Origin: CALBTQ01 sp036725605
GTDB lineage: Bacteria; Lernaellota; Lernaellaia; Lernaellales; Lernaellaceae
Direction: 5' to 3'
Length of the DNA stretch: 64,000 bases
Assembly: GCA_036725605.1 (NCBI GenBank)
Contig: DAIMDW010000010.1
Coordinates: 62,001 to 126,000 of the forward strand
The notes beneath the pieces were generated by a model. The model did no database searches. It had not been told where the DNA came from and was given only the letters and a program-made list of their open reading frames with translations. Both the position numbers and the translations under genes were made by a program. Below are positions 42,894 to 51,756 of the stretch, piece after piece (positions within the stretch are counted from its first letter, which is position 1; each line of letters begins with the position of its first letter).

Positions 42894-43928
42894 ATGGAAA
42901 CACGCAGCAAGCAAAACTCGAAGAAGGCCGATACGCAGCGCCGGCGGCAGCGCCCGGCGAAGGAGTTGTGGTCGGTAGGACAATGGTTTCAAGAAGAGCA
43001 ACTATTTAAATATTTTACCATTATGTTGTTTCTTCTCTTTGTGTTGCAGGTGGTGATTTTTGAGATAATCGCCAATATGATGAGCATTCTTCATTTTGTT
43101 TCATGGTACGTCCTGCCGGCTTTGTTTTTTGTGTACATGTATTGGCGTTTGACCGCGTTGAGACGACGGTTGGAGCGGGTGCCGATCAGCCGAATCAGCG
43201 AGATAAAACAGGGTCCGGTGCGGCTCAAAGGACGTGTAAAGCAACTTTACGACCTGGTCGTGCCGGACACCGAAATCAAAGTCGCCTATCTGAAACATGA
43301 TCATTGGATCATCGAGGGTGAAATGGTGTCCGTCACGTCAACCGATTCATCCGATAAACCGTTTTATGTCGTGGACTACACCGGCCGCGTTCTGGTCGAT
43401 CCGCTGGATGCGGTAATCGACACAACCACAAAATATAAGAAAGAGAAAACGAAATACGCACGTTTATTGTATATGAAAGAATCATACCACGACTATTTTT
43501 TTCTTCCCGAAGGCGAACTGGTTACCGTGGTCGGATTCGCCCGTGAACGGGAGCCGGGGGATTCGCTGCAGAAGAAACTTGTGGTCGAACGGCTGCGGGA
43601 GATCAAGAGCGATCCCGAACTGCTGGCGAAGTATGACCGCAACGGCGACGGCAAGCTCGACGGAGAGAAATGGGAGGCGGTACGGCGCGCGGTGACCGAG
43701 GAAGTCGCCGCCCGACCGCTGGAGCGGATCGAGCGGTTGATTATCGGCAAACCGCCGCTGGAGAGCGTGCCCTATTACATCGGCAGGTATTCGGCGATGG
43801 AATCATTCCGGTGGAAATTCATGATCGCCCTGGCCGTCTATGCCGGACTGACCTTGCTGATGATCGTTCCGATGTATTTCGGATCGCTGTCGTTTCTGGA
43901 ACCGCTTTTCCGGTTGCTGGAAGATTAA
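42894..43928 (+). CDS. Membrane protein with GIDE-like domain and degenerate EF-hand, copy 1
   Basis: 344 residues from the ATG at 42894. Two N-terminal helices (about 40-95), then a domain resembling the GIDE fold (GPVRLKGRVKQLYDLVVPDT; PFYVVDYTGRVLVDPLDAVI; GELVTVVGFARERE), an EF-hand-like loop DRNGDGKLDGEK with Lys instead of Glu at the last ligand position, and a final pair of helices (MIALAVYAGLTLLMIVPMY). GIDE proteins of bacteria are membrane proteins of unclear role. It is duplicated in the next gene. Confidence 0.7.
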   Translation: METRSKQNSKKADTQRRRQRPAKELWSVGQWFQEEQLFKYFTIMLFLLFVLQVVIFEIIANMMSILHFVSWYVLPALFFVYMYWRLTALRRRLERVPISRISEIKQGPVRLKGRVKQLYDLVVPDTEIKVAYLKHDHWIIEGEMVSVTSTDSSDKPFYVVDYTGRVLVDPLDAVIDTTTKYKKEKTKYARLLYMKESYHDYFFLPEGELVTVVGFAREREPGDSLQKKLVVERLREIKSDPELLAKYDRNGDGKLDGEKWEAVRRAVTEEVAARPLERIERLIIGKPPLESVPYYIGRYSAMESFRWKFMIALAVYAGLTLLMIVPMYFGSLSFLEPLFRLLED

Positions 43929-43979
43929 CGCAGGATCGCGATTGGCCGCTTCGGCGGGCGAGCTCGAATCCGAGATTGT

Positions 43980-44008
43980 TTGGCAACAGCCTATTTAATT
44001 GATATAAT
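43980..44008 (+). promoter_or_regulatory. Sigma-70-type promoter, copy 2
   Basis: TTGGCA at 43980-43985, 17-base spacer, TATAAT at 44003-44008, identical in both hexamers and spacing to the first copy. Confidence 0.75.
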
Positions 44009-44087
44009 ATATTCATCGATGCGCCGGCATGAAGGGTACATTTGAACGCCGAAGCAATCATCCGGCGGTATTTTTTTGGAAGCGACG

Positions 44088-45122
44088 ATGGAAACACGAA
44101 GCAAGCAATACACGAAAAACTTCGACGCGGAGCGCTATCGCCTGCGCCCGGCGAAGGAATTATCGCCGTCTGGACCGGACAGAAAAGAAAATCAATTATT
44201 CATCATCGTAGCGATTGTGTTGTTGTTGCTCTTTTTTCTGCAGTTGTCGCTTTTCGAGACCGTCTTCCATTTGACGAAGGTGATACATATTATTACGTGG
44301 TACATTCTGCCGGCTTTGCTTTTTGTTTTTGTAAATTGGCGCCTGACCGTGCTGCGTCGCCAGTGGGAGGGGACGCCGCTGTGTAAAATCGGCGAGATGC
44401 AGCCGGGACCGGTGCGGGTCAAAGGCCGCGTAAAGCGGCTCCACGATCTGGTCGTGCCCAACACCCATATCAGAGTCGCGTTTTTGCGTCACACTCATAT
44501 CGTACGACGTGATGACGATACGTTCACCGATGTATCCGATTCGTCCGACAATCCGTTTTATCTCGTCGATGATACCGGCCGGGTGTTGGTCGATCCGCGG
44601 GAAGCGGCAATCGAAACGACCATGGTGTGTGAAGATGACAAGCCGAAATTCGGATATATCTGGAACATGGAAACAACGGAGGATAATTACGATTTCCTTC
44701 CCGATGGCGAACCGGTCACGGTGATCGGATTCGCCCGCGAACTGGAAGCGAAGGATTCGCCGCGAACGCGGCGGGTGATCGAACGGCTGCGGGAGATCAA
44801 GAGCGACCCCGAGTTGCTGGCGAAGTATGATCTTGACGGCGACGGCGTGATCGACGAGGCCGAATGGGAGGCGGTGCGGCGCGAAGCGACCGAGGAAATC
44901 GCCCGCCGGCCGCAGGGGCGGATCGAGCGGTTGATGATCGGCAAACCACCGCTGGAGAGCGCGCCCTATTACATCGGCAAAGATTCACCGGTGGAATCTT
45001 TCCGGTGGAAATTCATGATCGCCCTGGGCGTCTATGCGGGACTGACCTTGCTGGTGATTGTTCCCATGTATTTCGGATCGATGTGGTTTCGGGACCTGCT
45101 GATGCTCCTCCTGGAGGATTGA
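44088..45122 (+). CDS. Membrane protein with GIDE-like domain and EF-hand, copy 2
   Basis: 344 residues, exactly the length of copy 1. Same helices and GIDE-like segments (GPVRVKGRVKRLHDLVVPNT; FYLVDDTGRVLVDPREAAIE; GEPVTVIGFARELE). Its EF-hand loop DLDGDGVIDEAE has a canonical ligand pattern with Glu at position 12, so calcium binding is more plausible here than in copy 1. Conserved REIKSDPELLAKYD and KPPLES(A/V)PYYIG segments flank the loop. Confidence 0.7.
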   Translation: METRSKQYTKNFDAERYRLRPAKELSPSGPDRKENQLFIIVAIVLLLLFFLQLSLFETVFHLTKVIHIITWYILPALLFVFVNWRLTVLRRQWEGTPLCKIGEMQPGPVRVKGRVKRLHDLVVPNTHIRVAFLRHTHIVRRDDDTFTDVSDSSDNPFYLVDDTGRVLVDPREAAIETTMVCEDDKPKFGYIWNMETTEDNYDFLPDGEPVTVIGFARELEAKDSPRTRRVIERLREIKSDPELLAKYDLDGDGVIDEAEWEAVRREATEEIARRPQGRIERLMIGKPPLESAPYYIGKDSPVESFRWKFMIALGVYAGLTLLVIVPMYFGSMWFRDLLMLLLED

Positions 45123-45304
45123 TTCGCGTTCGCGATTGTCCGATTCCGGCGGGCTTTTTTCGAACGAACGGTTACTTGTATATTAATTATCAGTCATTTC
45201 AATATGTTTACGATTCGCCGGGTTAAATGCGGCGGCGAATTGATTATTTTAGAATTAAGGAGTATTCTGTTTTTTCGTGGTCAGCCATTTTTTTGGAGGC
45301 GGAA

Positions 45305-46660
45305 ATGGAATGGAAAAATCACCGTCTGCCGATCGTGGTGCTTATGGTTATTCTTTCGATGGCGTTGATGGGAGCGCAGGGCTGCAACGGCGACGATGAC
45401 GACGATTCCATCGATGACGACGCTTCTCCCGCCGACGATGACAACGACACTTTCACCCCCGACGACGATAGCGACGACGACGATACCGTCGTTGACGACG
45501 ATGTGGACGACGACGCCACGCCCGACGACGACGTTGACGACGACATCGATGACGATACCACGCCGTCCGCGGAAGATCGTCTGGTGCTGCTGGGTTCGAC
45601 CGCCGACGGCTATGCGGCGTGGACGCAAACCGACGACGGTTGGCAAAGGCAGGTGATTCCGGCCCCGACGGTCGACGAGGAGACCTCGCTGTTGCGCGGC
45701 CCGGTGTTGATCCGCGACGGCTCGTATGGATATTCATTATGGAATATCTTTCACGGAGTGGATGGTCTGGGCGGATTTTCCTATACCATGGGCAACCAAT
45801 GGCTGGCTTACGACCGGCAAACCGGCTGGCGCGCCGCCGAGGAGTTGGCTCCCGCGCAGGCCCGGCGGTTCGTGAAATGGATCGGACTGCCGGCCGACGA
45901 TACGCTGTGGGCGAGCGCCAATCTGCTGCTGTACGTTAGCATTCCCATGCAGCCGCCGTTGTACTACGACAACGTGCAATTGCTGCATTACGATGCCGCG
46001 CAGCCGCAGGTCGTGTTCGACGGCAACGAAAGCGGGTTCTACGCCATCGACATTCCGACCGCCACGGCGGGATTGATGCAGATGTATGTCGACGACGAGA
46101 AGCTGATGATGGTGTACGACGGCGAACAGTGGAGCCCTTATACGCTGCCCGCCGGATTCGAGGACATCCGGGTGTTCGACCTGAACCTCGACGCGTCGCT
46201 GGACGGCTATGCCACGTACAATCGGGACGATAAGCGTTGGGTGGGGAAAATCGAGGACGGCGTATGGACGCAGCAACCGATACCGGCGCAGTGTCTGTTG
46301 CCCGAGCGGTTTTATCCGCAATACCTGGCGCGTCACGGCGGGCACGTCGTGGCCTACTATGCGTACAAGGATACGCGATTCCTGGAGAAGCGCGACGGCC
46401 AGTGGTATTGCCGCTCGTTCGAGACGGAATACGGCGACCTGTACGTGCGCAACGCGATCGCCTATACCGGCGAGGTGGTGTACGTGTCGTTGGACCGGGA
46501 ATGGCATGAGTTCGGCGGCCGCGTACTGCGTTTCGATCCGGACGGCTACGAAGACCTGATACTGCCGACGGAAATGGAACACCTGTGGGGCTTGTACATG
46601 ACCGGCCCGACCGCGCCGCCGCGACAGTACCTCAAGGGCGAAATGTATATCCTGTATTGA
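45305..46660 (+). CDS. Asp-rich lipoprotein, tandem paralogue A
   Basis: 451 residues from the ATG at 45305 with GGAGG upstream. Signal peptide ending MGAQGC, followed by about 70 residues of Asp blocks spaced by S, T, P, V and A. The folded part begins at EDRLVLLGSTADGYAAWTQ and is a repeated-strand, propeller-like domain that ends PTAPPRQYLKGEMYILY. It is strongly similar along its full length to the following gene. Probably a surface protein held away from the membrane by the acidic linker. Function unknown. Confidence 0.75.
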   Translation: MEWKNHRLPIVVLMVILSMALMGAQGCNGDDDDDSIDDDASPADDDNDTFTPDDDSDDDDTVVDDDVDDDATPDDDVDDDIDDDTTPSAEDRLVLLGSTADGYAAWTQTDDGWQRQVIPAPTVDEETSLLRGPVLIRDGSYGYSLWNIFHGVDGLGGFSYTMGNQWLAYDRQTGWRAAEELAPAQARRFVKWIGLPADDTLWASANLLLYVSIPMQPPLYYDNVQLLHYDAAQPQVVFDGNESGFYAIDIPTATAGLMQMYVDDEKLMMVYDGEQWSPYTLPAGFEDIRVFDLNLDASLDGYATYNRDDKRWVGKIEDGVWTQQPIPAQCLLPERFYPQYLARHGGHVVAYYAYKDTRFLEKRDGQWYCRSFETEYGDLYVRNAIAYTGEVVYVSLDREWHEFGGRVLRFDPDGYEDLILPTEMEHLWGLYMTGPTAPPRQYLKGEMYILY

Positions 46661-46717
46661 GCGCGATGAAAATTGACTCGCGTTCGTGGTTGTTCGACTT
46701 GTATTTTTGAGGTGATG

Positions 46718-48070
46718 ATGAGGCGGGAAGCATGGAGTTTGCCGATCCGCATGATGCTGATTATCTTATCGTTGGCGTTGATGGGAGCGCAGGGCTGCAA
46801 CGGCGACGATGACGACGATTCCATCGATGACGACGGTTCTCCCGCCGATGACGACAACGACACGTTAACCCCCGACGATGACGACTCCTCAACAGCCGAC
46901 GACGACAACGACACTTCGTCCGACGACGACAACGACGACGATACCGACGCCGACGACGATGTCGACGACGACGACGTCACGCCGTCCGACGAAGATCGTC
47001 TGGTGCTGGTGGGCACGACCGCCGACGGCTATGCCGCGTGGACGCAAACCGCCGACGGTTGGGAAATGCAGGCGATCCCGGCGCCGGAAGTTCCCGAGAA
47101 AGAGATGTTGATACTCGGCCCGGTGTTGATTCACGACGGCGAAACCGGTTATTCGCTCTGGAACCGTTTCCATCCGATCGAGAACGTTGTCGGCTTAGGT
47201 TACACGACGGGCAACCAGTGGTTGACCTATGACCGGCAAAACGGCTGGCGGGAGAACGACGAGATTGCGCCCGCGTTGCCGCGGCGATTCGTGCGGTGGA
47301 TCGGATTGCCGGCGGGCGATTCGTTGTGGGTGAGCTCGCAATGGTTTTTGTCAATATTCTATTTTGTGGGTTCGATCATCAATGAAAACCTCTTGCTCAT
47401 GCATTACGACGGCGCTTCGCCGGGAGAAGATTACGACCTGGGCGAGAACCGGATTCTGGCGATCGATATCCCGACCGCCACGACGGGCTTGTTGCAGGTT
47501 TGGCCCGAACCGACGCAAGTGTTCGCCTACGACGGCGTAACGTGGCGCCCCTTCGACCCTCCCGCCGGATTCGAGACCGGCCGTTTCCATGCGTTCAGCC
47601 TCGATGAATCGCTGAACGGCTATGCCATCTATTACGATAACAGTACGATCTGGGTTGTGGAAATCCAGGACGACGTGTGGACCAAGGTGCCGATGCCGAC
47701 CGAATGCCTGGAACCCGAGCGATTCGAACCTTGGAGTCTGGTGCGAAATGGCGATCATGTAGTGGTCTTGGAGGGATATCGCGATCAGCGGTTCATGGAA
47801 AAGCGCGATGGGCAGTGGTATTGCCGGAAATATGAAACGGAAGAGTTCGCTATGGTAATCAGGCACGCCCTGGCTTACACGGACGATATCGTCTATCTGG
47901 CGGTGGATCAGCAATACGACCTGGGGCGCCGGGTACTTCGCTTCGATCCGGACGGATACGAAGATCTGACGCTGCCGCCGAAATTGGAACATCTACGGGG
48001 ATTGTACATGACCGGCCCGACCGCGCCGCCCCGCCAGTACATCACCGGCGAGATGTATATCCTGTATTGA
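46718..48070 (+). CDS. Asp-rich lipoprotein, tandem paralogue B
   Basis: About 450 residues; adjacent ATG codons at 46715 and 46718 follow GAGG, and the second has the better spacing. Signal peptide LIILSLALMGAQGC, Asp blocks, then EDRLVLVGTTADGYAAWTQT and a closing PPRQYITGEMYILY. Same domain order and termini as paralogue A, with more divergence in the middle of the propeller-like domain. A fragment of a further copy is found at 49767. Confidence 0.75.
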   Translation: MRREAWSLPIRMMLIILSLALMGAQGCNGDDDDDSIDDDGSPADDDNDTLTPDDDDSSTADDDNDTSSDDDNDDDTDADDDVDDDDVTPSDEDRLVLVGTTADGYAAWTQTADGWEMQAIPAPEVPEKEMLILGPVLIHDGETGYSLWNRFHPIENVVGLGYTTGNQWLTYDRQNGWRENDEIAPALPRRFVRWIGLPAGDSLWVSSQWFLSIFYFVGSIINENLLLMHYDGASPGEDYDLGENRILAIDIPTATTGLLQVWPEPTQVFAYDGVTWRPFDPPAGFETGRFHAFSLDESLNGYAIYYDNSTIWVVEIQDDVWTKVPMPTECLEPERFEPWSLVRNGDHVVVLEGYRDQRFMEKRDGQWYCRKYETEEFAMVIRHALAYTDDIVYLAVDQQYDLGRRVLRFDPDGYEDLTLPPKLEHLRGLYMTGPTAPPRQYITGEMYILY

Positions 48071-48153
48071 GCGGTAATAATTGGACTTTTTATTGATATA
48101 TAATTATATTATAAAAAGACACTAATCGACTCACCCGTATTGAAGGTCGAGCG

Positions 48154-49611
48154 ATGGGAAAGTTTTTTCGTCTCCGGACGGTATTGCTATCAGTATTACT
48201 GTCATTTTTTCTAATATATATTCCCCAATATAATACGTTTACGGACAATGACCGAAGTATTTTGAATGTTGCCTTTGCACAAGAGCCAACATTACGACCT
48301 TCTTCATCTCTGCTTCGTGTTTTTTCACTCTATTTATTCTCCCCAACGAGCAATGATGACGCATATAAATATATATACAATTACCCGATTTCATCGACAG
48401 ATTTAAGACTTTTAAAAGATTATGAACAAACAACGAATCACAGATTCCTTTCAAATACATATACTTATTCAGATCTATTAATGAAGCTCAACGCCATCAA
48501 CAATTTTCAATACAAAACTTCATTTAATTACTTTTTGAAGAGCAATGTCTTAACTTGCCAAACGTATCAGAGTTATTTTGGTCGGGAGAATTCGTATTCT
48601 TATAATCCTAATAAAAAACTCTATGATATAAATAAATATTATTCTCCAATAAAAATATTAAAAAACTCATTTCATGAAGGTATTGTTTATACAGAAGGCA
48701 GTCCTTGGGTCAAATCAAAAGTCGAGTTCAAAACAGAGTCCGAACAAAATGCGCTTAGATCAAGATGGATGGCTTCCATACATAAAGAAAAAGTGAAATA
48801 TTCCGAATTAGTAGGCAGTTATGGTAGAAGGAAAACAATTCAAAACGATTATCCAGGCGCAGTAAAATTGTATGAAGGTGAAGGTCCTGGTGTGTTTGAT
48901 GCAGTTTATTGGTGTTGTAAGGGTTCAAAATATGATTTTATTATTGTTGTGGAAGATAAAGGCGGAAGTGGTCGTTTGGGAACCAGAAAAGTAGATGGCG
49001 TTGTTATACAACAAGGACACCCGGCCTATGTAAAAGATATTGCGCTAAATAGCATGAATAAGGTTATTAACGGCGAATACGATTGCACGACGTATTTTGA
49101 TGATATACCTATAGGTAATAATTTAAGCTTGTTCAAGCGGATCGCACGAGACGTTGAATTTGGTAAGGTTGAAATTGTGCTCTACAAGACTTTGATACCA
49201 AGGCTTAATTCCTATACAACATCTGTAAAGCGAAGGATATTATCGAGTTTCCCAGGTCAAGGATATAAAGCATCATTAAACAAGATTATGGCCTATAAAA
49301 TAATGGGGCTCAATGTCGAACCTGGTCCGGCATCGATTAATAGAGTCTACTTTAATAATCGTCCGGTCGATGATTTAATTAAAATAAAGGACTTGAAAGA
49401 CATTGAACCAAAAGATTGTCAAATCTCGGATTATGAGTTAAAGAGAATGAGAATAATTCTCAATGATAAAAAATTATCTTTTTATACATATCAATTAGAT
49501 CATTTAGATTATAAAGTTAAAGGAATTGATAATGAATTAGATACAGATTTAGCAAAGGAAATGATGTTGAAAAAATTAGAATATAGCCTTAGAAGAGCCC
49601 GTAGGCCGTGA
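48154..49611 (+). CDS. Secreted AT-rich protein with PD-(D/E)xK nuclease-like core
   Basis: 485 residues. N-terminal signal peptide or anchor (LLSVLLSFFLIYIP, then VAFAQEP). The middle has a restriction-endonuclease-like pattern: GPGVFDAVYW (D249), FIIVVEDKGGSGRLGTRKVD (E267, K269) and VVIQQGHPAYVKDIA, as seen in some polymorphic-toxin nuclease domains. The gene is much more AT-rich than its neighbours and sits within an array of Asp-rich lipoprotein copies, suggesting recent acquisition. No immunity gene is obvious. Nuclease activity is inferred from motifs only. Confidence 0.5.
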   Translation: MGKFFRLRTVLLSVLLSFFLIYIPQYNTFTDNDRSILNVAFAQEPTLRPSSSLLRVFSLYLFSPTSNDDAYKYIYNYPISSTDLRLLKDYEQTTNHRFLSNTYTYSDLLMKLNAINNFQYKTSFNYFLKSNVLTCQTYQSYFGRENSYSYNPNKKLYDINKYYSPIKILKNSFHEGIVYTEGSPWVKSKVEFKTESEQNALRSRWMASIHKEKVKYSELVGSYGRRKTIQNDYPGAVKLYEGEGPGVFDAVYWCCKGSKYDFIIVVEDKGGSGRLGTRKVDGVVIQQGHPAYVKDIALNSMNKVINGEYDCTTYFDDIPIGNNLSLFKRIARDVEFGKVEIVLYKTLIPRLNSYTTSVKRRILSSFPGQGYKASLNKIMAYKIMGLNVEPGPASINRVYFNNRPVDDLIKIKDLKDIEPKDCQISDYELKRMRIILNDKKLSFYTYQLDHLDYKVKGIDNELDTDLAKEMMLKKLEYSLRRARRP

Positions 49612-49766
49612 AAACAGTCTCTTTTTCGGGATAGAACTTGGTACGAACAATGAATTCGTCGAGACAACACTTTAATGAGTAACGATGTTGGACAGGATCA
49701 GTGCAACTATTTGAATAATATCTTTTGGCTTTTTTATGAGGTTTTCCGATCAGGTGAATCTCTTAG

Positions 49767-49842
49767 GCGCCGCCCCGTCAGTACATCACCGGCGAGATGT
49801 ATCCGCAGATCGGAGCGCGATGAAAATTGACTCGCGTTCGTG
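49767..49842 (+). pseudogene. Remnant of a third Asp-rich lipoprotein paralogue
   Basis: The sequence repeats the 3' end of paralogue B (GTCAGTACATCACCGGCGAG with one mismatch to the start of that block, then ATGTAT) and continues with the bases found just after paralogue A (GAGCGCGATGAAAATTGACT, then CGCGTTCGTG). Only the tail remains, with the stop region altered. Confidence 0.75.
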
Positions 49843-49906
49843 AATCAAGTACGGTGCCTGGACAGGGCCAACGGCGCCGATGCGACAACGAACGAAGAGT
49901 TGATCA

Positions 49907-51544
49907 ATGAGCGACAACAAACCGACCTCCTCCGCGCCGTGGTGGCAACGCGGCATCGTCTACCAGATTTACGTACGCAGCTTCGCCGACGCCAACGGCG
50001 ACGGCATCGGCGATTTGCCGGGCATCGCCGAACATCTGGATTACCTCAACGATGGCACGCCCGACTCGCTGGGCGTCGACGCGATCTGGCTGACCCCCTT
50101 TTACCAGAGCCCGAACCGCGACTTCGGCTACGACGTGTCCGACTACCGGCAGGTGCATCCGGAGCACGGAACGATGGCCGATTTCGAACGGTTGCTGGCC
50201 GAGGCGCACCGGCGCGGCATCCGGATCATCAACGACTTCGTGCCCAACCACACGTCGGACGAACACCCGTGGTTCGTCGAATCGCGCGCAAGCCGCGACA
50301 ATCCCAAGCGCGACTGGTACATCTGGCGCGACGGCAAGGGCGGCAAGGAGCCCACCAACTGGCAGGCGGCGCCGGGCGGCAAGGCGTGGGAGTTCGACAA
50401 GCAGACCGGCCAGTACTTCTACCACGCGTTCTTCGATTTTCAGCCCGACCTGAACTGGCGCAATCCGGAGGTGAAGCGCGCGGTGCTCGACGACATCCGC
50501 TTCTGGCTGGACAAGGGCGTCGACGGCTTCCGGCTCGACCTGATCAACTACCTGCTCGAGGACGAGAACTTCCGCGACAATCCGCGCCTGCTGGCCGGCT
50601 GGTACATGGGCAAGCTGCAGGACACGACCTATACCCGCGACCTGCCCGAGACGCACGCGGTGCTCAAAGAGTTCCGCCGCCTCACCGACGAATTCCGGGA
50701 CCGGATGATGGTCGGGGAGATCGTTTCGTTTCCGTGGCAACAGTCGCCGGCGGCCGCCTACACCAACCGCGAGGAACTGCACCTGGCGTTCAACATGGAG
50801 TTTCTCGCCGTGGCGCGCTTCCGGGCCGACGCGTTCCGGCGGGTGGTCGATCGCTTCGAGGAGCGCTGCCCGGCGGACGGCTGGCCGGCCTACGTGCTGT
50901 CGAACCACGACGTGCCGCGCCACGCCGGGCGGCTGGGCGGGTACGCAATTTACGGGCACCGGCCGTACGCGATGGACCGGGCGAAAATCTGCGCCGCGAT
51001 GCTGCTCACGCTGCGCGGCACGCCGTTCATGTACTACGGCGAGGAATTGGCGATGACCAACCGCTGGTGGCCGCTCAAGGACGTGAAAGATCCACTGGGG
51101 CGCAAGGTTTGGCCGTTGTACCAGGGTCGCGACGCCTGCCGCACGCCGATGCTCTGGACGGCCGAGCCGGGCGCGGGATTTTCCGGCGGCAAACCGTGGC
51201 TGGCGGTGGATCCGCAGGCCGAACGCCTGTGCGTGGCGACCGCCTCGCGTGATCCGGAATCGGTGCTGAGCTTCTACCGGCGGCTGACCTGGCTGCGGCG
51301 CAACACGCCCGCGCTGCAAACCGGAGACTACGAGGCGCTCGGCGCGCCGCGTCCGGACGTCTACCTGTACCGCCGCCGCAACGAAACGCAGTCGATCGTC
51401 GTGGCGCTCAACTTCACCGGCCGCCCGGCGCAACTGCCGGCCGACGTGGGCGGCGCGGTGCTGCTCAGTTCGTCGCCCGCGCGCAACGAAGCGGCGAAGA
51501 ACGTCACCCTCGCTCCCTACGAGGCGCTGCTGCTGGCGGAGTAG
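49907..51544 (+). CDS. GH13 alpha-glucosidase / alpha-amylase family enzyme
   Basis: 545 residues. Glycoside hydrolase family 13 barrel with start motif WWQRGIVYQIYVRSFADANG, GVDAIWLTPFYQSP and the three catalytic acids: D211 in GVDGFRLDLIN (nucleophile), E271 in MVGEIVSF (acid/base) and D335 in LSNHDVPR. The QxPDLNWRNPEV motif fits the oligo-1,6-glucosidase/alpha-glucosidase/amylosucrase subgroup. No signal peptide, so it works on cytoplasmic oligosaccharides or glycogen products. Transcribed alone. Confidence 0.92.
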   Translation: MSDNKPTSSAPWWQRGIVYQIYVRSFADANGDGIGDLPGIAEHLDYLNDGTPDSLGVDAIWLTPFYQSPNRDFGYDVSDYRQVHPEHGTMADFERLLAEAHRRGIRIINDFVPNHTSDEHPWFVESRASRDNPKRDWYIWRDGKGGKEPTNWQAAPGGKAWEFDKQTGQYFYHAFFDFQPDLNWRNPEVKRAVLDDIRFWLDKGVDGFRLDLINYLLEDENFRDNPRLLAGWYMGKLQDTTYTRDLPETHAVLKEFRRLTDEFRDRMMVGEIVSFPWQQSPAAAYTNREELHLAFNMEFLAVARFRADAFRRVVDRFEERCPADGWPAYVLSNHDVPRHAGRLGGYAIYGHRPYAMDRAKICAAMLLTLRGTPFMYYGEELAMTNRWWPLKDVKDPLGRKVWPLYQGRDACRTPMLWTAEPGAGFSGGKPWLAVDPQAERLCVATASRDPESVLSFYRRLTWLRRNTPALQTGDYEALGAPRPDVYLYRRRNETQSIVVALNFTGRPAQLPADVGGAVLLSSSPARNEAAKNVTLAPYEALLLAE

Positions 51545-51756
51545 GGAAATCCTAAGAATCCGATAATTTTCGATGTGCATATTGCTTCTTGCAAATATGG
51601 CAAAAATGAGATGTATAATTATTTCCGTATACGGCAATAATAAATCAATAAAATAATTAGCTGTAACCACAACGCGCTGAATGTGGAGACAAGACGTTTC
51701 TTCGCCGTCCGGTGATGGTTTGTTATACGCTTGGCGAGCGGAAATGGAGACGAATC

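Larger units (their letters stand above)
42780..43928 (+). repeat. Tandem duplication unit 1 (promoter, leader and gene)
   Basis: The segment from the promoter through the gene recurs at 43979-45122. The leader is nearly identical in the two copies, including TTGAACGCCGAAGCAATCAT and the start region, while the coding parts have diverged. Confidence 0.85.
43979..45122 (+). repeat. Tandem duplication unit 2
   Basis: Second copy of the promoter-leader-gene unit described at 42780-43928. A small deletion (about 5 bases) distinguishes its leader from that of copy 1. Confidence 0.85.

Noticed and set aside
48061..48115. Promoter upstream of the nuclease-like gene
   Set aside because: TATAAT at 48099 is attractive, but the nearest -35-like TTGGAC is only 12 bases away, too short, and the region is simply AT-rich.
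38113..49906. Prophage or integrative element
   Set aside because: No integrase, capsid, portal, terminase or tRNA attachment site could be found; the unusual composition alone does not make it a phage.
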